64,000 bases of DNA from an uncultured SAR116 cluster alpha proteobacterium (GTDB lineage Bacteria > Pseudomonadota > Alphaproteobacteria > Puniceispirillales > Marisalimonadaceae): the NCBI GenBank assembly GCA_902528415.1, contig CABZSR010000005.1:27623-91622 (forward strand). The letters are read 5' to 3'. Positions 20,400 through 28,925 of this stretch are shown piece after piece. Below the pieces are notes generated by a model. That model did no database searches. It was not told the origin of the DNA and saw nothing but the letters and a program-made list of their open reading frames with translations. The position numbers and the translations under genes are program-made. How positions within the stretch are numbered: the stretch's first letter is position 1; each line of letters opens with the position of its first letter.

Positions 20400-21041
20400 A
20401 TGTTAATCTGTGAAAATCTTTCATTTTCAATTGATGGTCACAAATTATTCTCAAACATAGATTTTAAAATAAAAAAAGAAAAGGACCTGTTAATTACAGG
20501 TCCTTCTGGTATAGGAAAGACAACATTATTAAGTGTTTTATGTGGTCTTCAAATACCTACTGAAGGAAGTATTCGTTATAATGATATTTCCCTTTATAGT
20601 TTATCTGAAAACAAAATTGACGAATTTAGAGGAAAACAACTCGGAATAGTTTTTCAAAGTTTTAATTTAATTAATGCATTTACAATTAAGCAAAATCTAC
20701 AAATAGCAAATACTGCGGAAGGTTCCCAAGATACAGATAATCTTTACGACCTCCTTGAAAGAGTGGGATTAGCTGATAAATCTCATATCAAGGTTTCAAA
20801 TTTAAGTATTGGTGAGAAACAAAGGGTTGCGGTAGCACGTGCATTTATAGGGCAACCGAAATGGATATTTTGTGATGAGCCTACATCATCATTGGATGAT
20901 AAGAATACAGATATTATTGCAAACCTTATCAAAGAAGAAAGCTTAAGACACAAAGCCTCATTAATTTTAATAACTCACGACAAACGTGTTCAATCAATTC
21001 TTAATTTCAACGAAATTTTGAGATTAGGAGAAGTATTATAA
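20400..21041 (+). CDS. LolD/MacB-type ABC transporter ATP-binding protein
   Basis: GPSGIGKTTLLSVLCGLQIPTEG, LGIVFQSFNLINAFT, LSIGEKQRVAVARAFIGQPKWIFCDEPTSSLD. Confidence 0.9.
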   Translation: MLICENLSFSIDGHKLFSNIDFKIKKEKDLLITGPSGIGKTTLLSVLCGLQIPTEGSIRYNDISLYSLSENKIDEFRGKQLGIVFQSFNLINAFTIKQNLQIANTAEGSQDTDNLYDLLERVGLADKSHIKVSNLSIGEKQRVAVARAFIGQPKWIFCDEPTSSLDDKNTDIIANLIKEESLRHKASLILITHDKRVQSILNFNEILRLGEVL

Positions 21042-22225
21042 ATATATTCTTAATTTCATTTTTGTATTTAAAATCTAAGCTATTAAATTTCATGATGAGT
21101 ATACTTTTAATGATATTAGGTGTCACAATAATTACATTATCAGTTTTAGTTAATCAAATTACTAAGAATACTTTTACCAAAAATAATCCTAATTTGGATG
21201 TAGTAGTAGGTGCCAAGGGAAGCCCTCTTCAATTAGTTTTATCATCTATTCATCACATTGATATTCCAACGGGAAATATAAGTTACAAAAATGCTAAAAA
21301 AATTATGAAACATCCTGCTATTAAATTTGGAGTTCCAATTTCGTTAGGTGATAATTACCAAAATTACAGGATAGTAGGTACTGATAAGAAATTCTTAAAA
21401 CTATATGATGCAGAATTAGAAATAGGTTTTATGTGGGAAAAGCCTATGCAATCCGTAATTGGTTCCAATGTAGCTACTTTCACTAAATTAAAAATTGACA
21501 AATTTTTTGTGGGATCTCATGGTTTAATTGATACAGGCGACATTCATTCTGAACAACCTTATAAAGTAGTTGGTATCTTAAAAAAGACAGGTACTATATT
21601 AGATAATTTAATTATCACCAGCTTGGATAGTGTATGGAATTTACATTCAAATCAAAATGACATTTTGAAAAACAGTGATAGCTTAGAAGTAACAGCATTA
21701 TTATTAAAATATAAAAATAAAACTTCCGTCTTTTCTTTTCCAAGACTAATTAACAAAAACACAAGTATGCAGGCAGCTAGTCCTAATCTTGAAATTTCTA
21801 AATTATTTAAGTTAACTGGCGGAGCCCATAAAATTATTAATTATTTAAGCATTATAATTGTATCTTTATCATTTGCAGGGATTTTATTCACATTATTAAA
21901 TAACATAAACGAAAGAAAATATGATCTGGCAATATTAAGAACACTTGGTTTTACTAGGGAACGAATTTTTTCTATAATTTTAATCGAGGGAATGACTATT
22001 TCAATTGTAGGAAGTTTTATTGGGTTGATCTTAGGAGGTATAGTCTACAAGTGCATTGAATTTTTTTCATTACTTGGAAGAAATATAGTTACAGGACAGC
22101 TTGATTTTGTTTATGAAATTTTAACAATATGGTCTGTTATTCTGATTATTTCTTTTCTTACTTGTCTTATACCCTGCATCAAAGTATATAAACAAAATAT
22201 TAGAAACACCTTGTTAAATAGTTAA
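21038..22225 (+). CDS. FtsX-like/MacB-type ABC transporter permease; the track starts at TTG 21062 but the likely start is ATA 21038 (or ATT 21035)
   Basis: N-terminal (I/M)NIFLISFLYLKSKLLNFMMSILLMILGVTII; C-terminal FtsX motif ERKYDLAILRTLGFTRERIFSIILIEGMTISIVGSFIGLILGG; AGGAG 7 nt before ATA. Confidence 0.85.
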   Translation: MNIFLISFLYLKSKLLNFMMSILLMILGVTIITLSVLVNQITKNTFTKNNPNLDVVVGAKGSPLQLVLSSIHHIDIPTGNISYKNAKKIMKHPAIKFGVPISLGDNYQNYRIVGTDKKFLKLYDAELEIGFMWEKPMQSVIGSNVATFTKLKIDKFFVGSHGLIDTGDIHSEQPYKVVGILKKTGTILDNLIITSLDSVWNLHSNQNDILKNSDSLEVTALLLKYKNKTSVFSFPRLINKNTSMQAASPNLEISKLFKLTGGAHKIINYLSIIIVSLSFAGILFTLLNNINERKYDLAILRTLGFTRERIFSIILIEGMTISIVGSFIGLILGGIVYKCIEFFSLLGRNIVTGQLDFVYEILTIWSVILIISFLTCLIPCIKVYKQNIRNTLLNS

Positions 22226-22271
22226 TTATTTATTTTTACAGACGTATAGTGAGATATGAAAAGATCAAAAC

Positions 22272-22790
22272 ATGAATAAAAAATTAATAATTATACTCAT
22301 TTGTTCTTTATTTCCATTTGAGGTTTTTGGTTTTGAAAAATTTAACCTTAATGATATTGATCCATCTGAGAATATTATAGTTGAGGATTTATTTGAGCCA
22401 CTTGAAGTAACTGGTGATGCAATACCTTGGCAATTATTTAAAAAAACCAAAGAGATTGAAGATTGTACAATTGATAAAGATGGTTTTGACTATTGTCTTA
22501 TAAAACCAGTTTATGATGATGATGTTAAAAATTATAATGGAAAAATAGTTACAATAATGGGCTTTATGTTTCCTCTCGAACAATCAGAAAAACAAAATAA
22601 GTTTTTGATTGGACCATATCCTTTGAGTTGTCCATTTCACTACCACGTTGGACCATCTCAAGTTATCGAAATCAGTTCAGAAAAGGCAATTGACTTTTCC
22701 TTTGATCCTATAACAATTAAAGGTAAGCTTGAGGTGAAATATAATGAAGAAACAGGAACTTTTTATTATCTAAAAATTCTCAAATCATAA
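22272..22790 (+). CDS. secreted DUF3299-like protein
   Basis: Signal peptide MNKKLIIILICSLFPFEVFG; NGKIVTIMGFMFPLEQSEKQNKFLIGPYPLSCPFHYHVGPSQVIEI, a metal-ligand-rich segment resembling DUF3299/COG3495. Confidence 0.65.
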   Translation: MNKKLIIILICSLFPFEVFGFEKFNLNDIDPSENIIVEDLFEPLEVTGDAIPWQLFKKTKEIEDCTIDKDGFDYCLIKPVYDDDVKNYNGKIVTIMGFMFPLEQSEKQNKFLIGPYPLSCPFHYHVGPSQVIEISSEKAIDFSFDPITIKGKLEVKYNEETGTFYYLKILKS

Positions 22791-22791
22791 T

Positions 22792-23982
22792 TTAGAGAGT
22801 TTCAGAAACACCCCAAACATTTGTAACCTGACTTGATAAAACTCCGCCATTACCATGAGCTACTGACAATTTTGCATTGTCAATCCATCCTCCACCCGAT
22901 CTTTCACCTACATTGTCTCCTGCAGAATTCCTTAATTGACGAATAGCTTCTAAAGTTACAAAAAGACCATACATTCCTGGATGTACACAGGACAACCCTC
23001 CTCCATTAGTATTAACATTTAAGGATCCAGAGGGCCCAATATTGTTGTTTTTAACCAATTCAATAGCTTCACCTTTTTTACAGAAACCTAAATCTTCAAG
23101 AAATAACAATGTATTTATGGTGAAGGCATCGTATAATTGTATTGTATCCATGTCAGTGGCTTTATAACTAGACATCTTAAACGCCCTTTGGCTACTTTCT
23201 ATTGCCGATGTTCTAACTAAATCTGGCATTTCAGAAACCATTCGATGATGGTGTTCCATTGCTGCTCCAAGCAAATAAATAGGAGTATTCTTAGTATCTT
23301 TAGCTCTATCAGACCTTGTCATTATGACCGCAGCCCCTCCGTCAGTGACTAGGCAACAATCTAGTTTACCCAAGGGATCTACAATTGGTCTTGCTGAAAG
23401 AACATCTTCAACAGTCAAGGGACCCTTATCATAAGTGTAAGCTCTTGGATTAAGTAAGGCCCAGTCTCTTGCAGATACTGCTACATTTGCTAAATCTTCG
23501 CGAGATGCTCTAAATTCGTGCATATATCTTTTTGCAGCTAAAGCATATGCAGTAACTGGCATTCTAGGTTCATATTGTGCTTCATATGGCATTGCTTCTG
23601 AAATAGTTTTAAATCCTCCAATACTTTTTTGATTAGAGCCATATGCAACCACTGCTACATTTATCAATCCCGCATCTAAAGCCAATGCAGCTGTCAAAAT
23701 ATGAGATAAAAAGCTTGATCCACCAATCTGAGAACCATCAGCAAATTTCGGTTTTAAACCAAGATATTCAGATAAAGACATCGCCGCCATGGAATGAAAG
23801 GCTGTTGCAGCAAAAACTCCATCAACTTCATTTAATTTTATTCCTGCATCATCTAAAGCGTCATGAACAGAGTTTGCCATTATCTCCATAGCGCTCCAAC
23901 CTGATGCCATTCCACAACCACTTTCTGCTAGGCCAACGACAGCAGTTTTACCTCTTAAATTGTTAATATCATTTTGGTTCAT
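22792..23982 (-). CDS. thiolase-family protein (SCP-x/Ltp2-like lipid-transfer thiolase/aldolase type)
   Basis: KTAVVGLAESGCGMASGWSAMEIM, NTNGGGLSCVHPGMYGLFVTLEAIRQLR, VAHGNGGVLSSQ. Confidence 0.85.
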   Translation of the reverse strand: MNQNDINNLRGKTAVVGLAESGCGMASGWSAMEIMANSVHDALDDAGIKLNEVDGVFAATAFHSMAAMSLSEYLGLKPKFADGSQIGGSSFLSHILTAALALDAGLINVAVVAYGSNQKSIGGFKTISEAMPYEAQYEPRMPVTAYALAAKRYMHEFRASREDLANVAVSARDWALLNPRAYTYDKGPLTVEDVLSARPIVDPLGKLDCCLVTDGGAAVIMTRSDRAKDTKNTPIYLLGAAMEHHHRMVSEMPDLVRTSAIESSQRAFKMSSYKATDMDTIQLYDAFTINTLLFLEDLGFCKKGEAIELVKNNNIGPSGSLNVNTNGGGLSCVHPGMYGLFVTLEAIRQLRNSAGDNVGERSGGGWIDNAKLSVAHGNGGVLSSQVTNVWGVSETL

Positions 23983-23987
23983 TATAA

Positions 23988-24377
23988 TTATCCTTGTAAA
24001 ATATCAAAAATTACTGCTGGTTCCCCATTAAGAATTGAAATTCTAGCTTTTACTTTTTGACCTATTTGAACTTTATCTGGCTCTGTGCCTTCAACCCTTG
24101 CCATCATTCTTGGGCCTTCATCCAGAGTAATTAAAGACAAATTAAAATCACCACCCTTTTCTGGTAACCTTCTATTGCAAGTGGTGCTATGAACAGTTCC
24201 TATTCCAGATGCTTCTACCCACTCTAAATCCCTTTCACCAGTACCTGGAAAAGCAACTCGCGGATGAAAGAAAAATTTGTCTAAACTTTTACACCTTTGG
24301 ATCATAAATTTTCCTTCAGACAAATAATTTTTAAATTGTTGTTCTGGGCCAACCAATCCTTTTAAGTTTTCTGGCAT
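23988..24377 (-). CDS. DUF35/OB-fold acyl-CoA-associated protein
   Basis: Small protein 5' to the thiolase; RCKSLDKFFFHPRVAFPGTGERDLEWVEASGIGTVHSTTCNRR and FNLSLITLDEGPRMMARVEG; typical thiolase partner. Confidence 0.8.
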   Translation of the reverse strand: MPENLKGLVGPEQQFKNYLSEGKFMIQRCKSLDKFFFHPRVAFPGTGERDLEWVEASGIGTVHSTTCNRRLPEKGGDFNLSLITLDEGPRMMARVEGTEPDKVQIGQKVKARISILNGEPAVIFDILQG

Positions 24378-24398
24378 TTTTCTTCCTTTTTTAGAGTT

Positions 24399-26483
24399 TT
24401 ATTTAGTTACAATCAATGCATCAAGCGCAATAACACTATTCTCACTGACTAAAATTGGGTTCATTTCGACTTGATCAATCCGATCAAAATTAGCTGCAAT
24501 TAAATTAGATAAGTTAACAATCGCAGTTATTAAAGACTTTATATCAACAGAAGGTTGACCCCTAGTACCAAAAAAAACATCTTTACTTTTTAAAGACAAA
24601 ATCATTTTTTTAGCTTTCTCAGAAGATAGTGGAGCTTCAGCAAAAGAAATATCTTTCATTACCTCTGTATATATTCCACCAAGACCAAACATAACTATTG
24701 GTCCAAATACTGGGTCAATTTTAGCACCTAAAATGCATTCAATTCCTCCTTTTATCATTGGTGAAATCATGACCCCGTCAATTATAGCCTTAGGAGCTTT
24801 TTCATTAACATTTATATGAATTTTTTTAAAAGCTTCTCTAGCCTGATCAAAATTTTTAATTTCTAAAATTACACCACCAACTTCTGTTTTATGTTGAATA
24901 TCTGATGACAAAATCTTCATTACATATTTGGTATCATCATTTTTAAAAAGGGAGGATAAATCATCTAAGTTTTTAATTTGCAAAGATTTTACAACTGGTA
25001 AATTAGCAGCCCTTAAAATTTCACTACAGTCGATTTCGTTTAATTTCTTTTCAGGTATTTTTATGACAAAATCATTTTTTTTAAAATCTTGTTTAGCCTC
25101 ATTTAGATTAAATTTTTCTCCAAAAAACATCAATGCAGACATTGCTATAATAGCTCTCGTAGGATCTTCAATACATGGAAACCCTTCTTTTTCATACATT
25201 TTAACGTATTCTTCAGGCGCAACCATACAATTTATAAACAATTTATCTTCGTACCCTTTCATAGCCTGTTTAAGAGATGATAAAAGGGGTTTTGATAAAA
25301 CAGGAGAGCCTGCAACAGATGTCCAAAAACCTATTAATGCATCATAACCACCTTTTGAGAGCATTAAGTCAGTAAACTTAGGTATCAACGATAAATCATT
25401 AAAAAATTGAGCTGTCACATCTACAGGGTTCATCGGTGATGCAAAAGGTACAAGTTGTTTTAATTCATCTTGAGCATCCTCTGGCATGGGACCAACTATT
25501 AGACCTTCATCGGATGCAGCATCTGCCATCAATACACCGCCTCCTCCTGATATAGTTACTATACCTAAATTTTTTCCCGCAGGAAATATCCTTGGTTTAG
25601 CTGCATAAGCTACATCTAACATTTCTTCTGTACTTCTTACTCTATAGGCACCGTGAGCTTTTAACACTTCATCGTAAATAAGGTCTTCACCTGCCAAAGA
25701 AGCTGTGTGAGAGTTAGCTGCTGCAGCACCAACTTCTGATCTACCTACTTTCATAAAAATTACTGGCTTTTTTTCAGATCTTGCAGTGTCTAACGCTTTA
25801 GTAAATTGCTCTCCATCTTTTACACTTTCAGCATATGCCATAATTGAATGAACATCTGGATCCTCAGCCATTAATTGGATTGTTTCTCCTACTGATAAGT
25901 CAACTTCGTTTCCAGTTGTCATCCAATATCTTATTCCTAAACCTCTTTGATGAGCTACCATATATATATGGCTTCCATAAGCACCTGATTGGCTGGCAAT
26001 TGATATTCCGCCTGGCTTTGGAGTAGCCCTGTCTATGGTTGATGTAAATGTTGGATAAAAATTAGTAGCTGAGTTAAAAAGTCCAAGGCAATTTGGGCCT
26101 ATTATTCTTAAACCACTATCTTTACTAATTTTTTTAATTTGGTTTTGATAGATTTGTCCTTGACCACCTATTTCGGAAAACCCAGAAGAAAAAATTAATG
26201 CTGTTTTTGCCTTTTTTTCTACAGCCTGTTCAAGAACAGATACAACTATTTGAGAAGGAACTGCGACTAAAATAAAATCTAAATCTTCTTTCACATCTAA
26301 TAAAGAAGAGTAAGCTTTAATACCTTGAACACTGTCTCTGTTTGGGTTAATTGGAAAAATCCCTCCTGAAAACTTTTGTTCAATCATATGGGCTAATGGG
26401 CGTCCTCCAATCCTAGCTTTATTATCTGAAGCTCCAACAATAGCAATTGATTTAGGTGACATAATTTCTTGTAGAGTAGTCAT
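24399..26483 (-). CDS. acetate/acyl--CoA ligase (ADP-forming), fused alpha-beta
   Basis: SPKSIAIVGASDNKARIGGRPL, RIIGPNCLGLFNS, ISIASQSGAYGSHI, SHTASLAGEDLIYDEVLKAHG, KPAIIDGVMISPMIKGG, FGPIVMFGLGGIYTEVMKD. Confidence 0.9.
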   Translation of the reverse strand: MTTLQEIMSPKSIAIVGASDNKARIGGRPLAHMIEQKFSGGIFPINPNRDSVQGIKAYSSLLDVKEDLDFILVAVPSQIVVSVLEQAVEKKAKTALIFSSGFSEIGGQGQIYQNQIKKISKDSGLRIIGPNCLGLFNSATNFYPTFTSTIDRATPKPGGISIASQSGAYGSHIYMVAHQRGLGIRYWMTTGNEVDLSVGETIQLMAEDPDVHSIMAYAESVKDGEQFTKALDTARSEKKPVIFMKVGRSEVGAAAANSHTASLAGEDLIYDEVLKAHGAYRVRSTEEMLDVAYAAKPRIFPAGKNLGIVTISGGGGVLMADAASDEGLIVGPMPEDAQDELKQLVPFASPMNPVDVTAQFFNDLSLIPKFTDLMLSKGGYDALIGFWTSVAGSPVLSKPLLSSLKQAMKGYEDKLFINCMVAPEEYVKMYEKEGFPCIEDPTRAIIAMSALMFFGEKFNLNEAKQDFKKNDFVIKIPEKKLNEIDCSEILRAANLPVVKSLQIKNLDDLSSLFKNDDTKYVMKILSSDIQHKTEVGGVILEIKNFDQAREAFKKIHINVNEKAPKAIIDGVMISPMIKGGIECILGAKIDPVFGPIVMFGLGGIYTEVMKDISFAEAPLSSEKAKKMILSLKSKDVFFGTRGQPSVDIKSLITAIVNLSNLIAANFDRIDQVEMNPILVSENSVIALDALIVTK

Positions 26484-26593
26484 ATTTACCCTTTAATTAA
26501 TAGACAAGTTTTAAACAGTCTATAATCTACATTAAATAATAAACTTGTTAAATGAAATATTAAATATAATTAGTCAGATTGTTCAAAGATACA

Positions 26594-27802
26594 ATGCCTA
26601 GAATTGTTTTTTTAAGTTGCTTTATACAGATGTTTTCTATGACTGGATTTGCTGTATGGCCTATCTATTTATTAGACCTTCAAACCTTATGGAATTTGTC
26701 AAATAGTGAAGCTGGTTGGATAAGTGGATCATTCTATATTGGATATGTTATTGCAACTCCATTTTTAGTGAGCATGACTGACACTTTTGATGCCAGAAAA
26801 CTATATTGCTTTTCTTCTCTACTTGGTTGCTTAGGTTTATTATTATTTTCTTTTTTTGCTAACAACTTTATTAATGCTTCAATCTATTGGGCTCTTGTTG
26901 GCGCGGGTCTTGCTGGCACATATATGCCTGGATTACAAATACTTAACTCAAGACTTAACAAGATCTCAAGAGAGAAATATGTTGCTGTTTACACATCTTT
27001 TTTTGGATTGGGTGTCGCATTTTCGTTCTCTCTATTTGGTTTCATAAAGAGTTATGAAATTTCTTGGGAAGAAGCCTTTTTATTTGCCTCATTTATTCTA
27101 TTTATTTCTGCTTTTCCTTTGTTGTTATTTTCAGGAGAGGAAATTGAAAAACGCGAAAGAAGGTCATATCAAGGTATTGTAAAAGTAATTATCCCTATTT
27201 TTACTACATTTAAAAATAAGAAAGCATTGCCGTTTATACTTGGCTATGGGGGACATACATATGAACTATTTGGGTTTAGGAGTTGGACATTTCCATGTAT
27301 ATTATTTCTTTCAAATTATTTTAACACCAAAGTCAGCGACGCATTCATTGCAAATTGTATTGGTTTAATGGGCTTTTTGGGTATTTTCGCATCTATCTAT
27401 GGTGCTAGGTACTGCATAGGAAAAGACAGAGCAAGAATAGTGAGTAAGATGGGATTAATATGTTTTATTGGTTCAATTTTAACTGCTATTTCTTTTTGGT
27501 TTAGTTTTTGGTTAGCCCTTTTAATGCTTTTTGTTTATAATAGTCTTATAGTACTTGATTCAGGATCATTAACTACTGGAACAGTAATTAACGGTAAACC
27601 AGATGATAGAGGCGTAAGACTAGCTCTTCACTCAATGGTCGGTTTCTATGGAGGAGCGTTGGGAGGTCCTATAATTGGGTTTATTTTGGATAATTTTGGG
27701 GGACAAACAAGTCATTTAGCTTGGTTCTTATCATTTTTATGTTTAGGATTAGGGTCTTTATTTTCTACAATATGTTTTAAGTATTATTTATCAAAAGTTT
27801 AA
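26594..27802 (+). CDS. MFS transporter
   Basis: About 12 TM; SNSEAGWISGSFYIGYVIATPFLVSMTDTFDARKLY. Track start 26579 is TTG; ATG 26594 preferred. Confidence 0.88.
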   Translation: MPRIVFLSCFIQMFSMTGFAVWPIYLLDLQTLWNLSNSEAGWISGSFYIGYVIATPFLVSMTDTFDARKLYCFSSLLGCLGLLLFSFFANNFINASIYWALVGAGLAGTYMPGLQILNSRLNKISREKYVAVYTSFFGLGVAFSFSLFGFIKSYEISWEEAFLFASFILFISAFPLLLFSGEEIEKRERRSYQGIVKVIIPIFTTFKNKKALPFILGYGGHTYELFGFRSWTFPCILFLSNYFNTKVSDAFIANCIGLMGFLGIFASIYGARYCIGKDRARIVSKMGLICFIGSILTAISFWFSFWLALLMLFVYNSLIVLDSGSLTTGTVINGKPDDRGVRLALHSMVGFYGGALGGPIIGFILDNFGGQTSHLAWFLSFLCLGLGSLFSTICFKYYLSKV

Positions 27803-27862
27803 ATAAAAATAGATGTCACAATATATCAATAAGGAAAATGTTTAACAAACGGAGAAAATTAG

Positions 27863-28888
27863 ATGAACACCAAAATTATACTTAACGAAAGACCACATGG
27901 TGAACCAACTCTTGACAACTTTAAAACTGTGAAAGAAGAAATTAGATCTCCAAAAGAGGGTGAGGTTTTGCTCAAAACTATTTACATGTCCTTAGATCCG
28001 TATATGCGAGGTAGAATGAACGATGCTAAAAGCTATGCTAAACCTGTTGCGATTGGTGAAGAAATGGAAGCAGGCGCATTAAGTCAAGTCATAGAAAGTA
28101 ATTCAAAAAACTTTAAAGTTGGAGATTTTGTAGAAGGTCGAACCGGTTGGCAAGATAATCCTACTGTTGATGAAAAAAAATTAAGAATAATTGATCCAAA
28201 TATGGCTCCACTTTCAACCTCTATTGGTGTATTGGGAATGCCTGGAACAACAGCATATGTTGGTATGCACAACTTTGCAAAACCTCAAAAAGGTGAAACT
28301 CTGGTTGTTTCTGCAGCTTCAGGTGCAGTTGGAGCTACTGTTGGACAGATTGGGAAAATATATGGATGTAAGGTAGTTGGTGTTGCAGGTACCAATGAAA
28401 AATGTGAATTTACAAAATCAGAATTAGGTTTTGATGAATGCATTAATTACAAAGACGACAATTTTAAAGACCAACTTAAGTCCGCTTGTCCCGATGGTGT
28501 GGATATTTACTGGGAAAATGTTGGAGGTATAACATTTGATACTGTAATGCCTCTTCTTAACGATTATGCAAGAATACCTGTCTGTGGCTTAATTTCTTTA
28601 TATAATGCTACAAGTATGCCTGGTGGTGAAAAAGATCGTTTACCACTATTATTTAGACAAGTTTTAACAAAAAGGATGATGATCAAGGGCTTCATAGTGT
28701 TTAACCATTATGATCAAAGAGAAGAATCGATTATAGCTTTGTCTAATTGGATTAAAGAGGGTAAAATTAAATATAAGGAAGATTTTGTGGATGGACTAGA
28801 AAATGCTCCTAATGCTTTTATTGGTTTATTAAACGGAAAGAATTTTGGTAAACTAGTTGTTAGAGTAAATCATGACCCAACAATCTAA
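27863..28888 (+). CDS. NADP-dependent oxidoreductase (prostaglandin reductase/YncB-like MDR)
   Basis: YMSLDPYMRGRMNDAKSYAKPVAIGEEMEAG, GMPGTTAYVGMHNF, VSAASGAVGATVGQIGKIYGCKVVGVAG. Confidence 0.92.
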   Translation: MNTKIILNERPHGEPTLDNFKTVKEEIRSPKEGEVLLKTIYMSLDPYMRGRMNDAKSYAKPVAIGEEMEAGALSQVIESNSKNFKVGDFVEGRTGWQDNPTVDEKKLRIIDPNMAPLSTSIGVLGMPGTTAYVGMHNFAKPQKGETLVVSAASGAVGATVGQIGKIYGCKVVGVAGTNEKCEFTKSELGFDECINYKDDNFKDQLKSACPDGVDIYWENVGGITFDTVMPLLNDYARIPVCGLISLYNATSMPGGEKDRLPLLFRQVLTKRMMIKGFIVFNHYDQREESIIALSNWIKEGKIKYKEDFVDGLENAPNAFIGLLNGKNFGKLVVRVNHDPTI

Positions 28889-28899
28889 TCGGTTGCCTC

Positions 28900-28925
28900 T
28901 TGATAGCCTTAATTAAGGCTATCAA
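28900..28925. terminator. perfect 26-bp palindromic terminator between convergent genes
   Basis: ttgatagccttaattaaggctatcaa is self-reverse-complementary and is followed by AATTTTTT on + strand. Confidence 0.8.
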
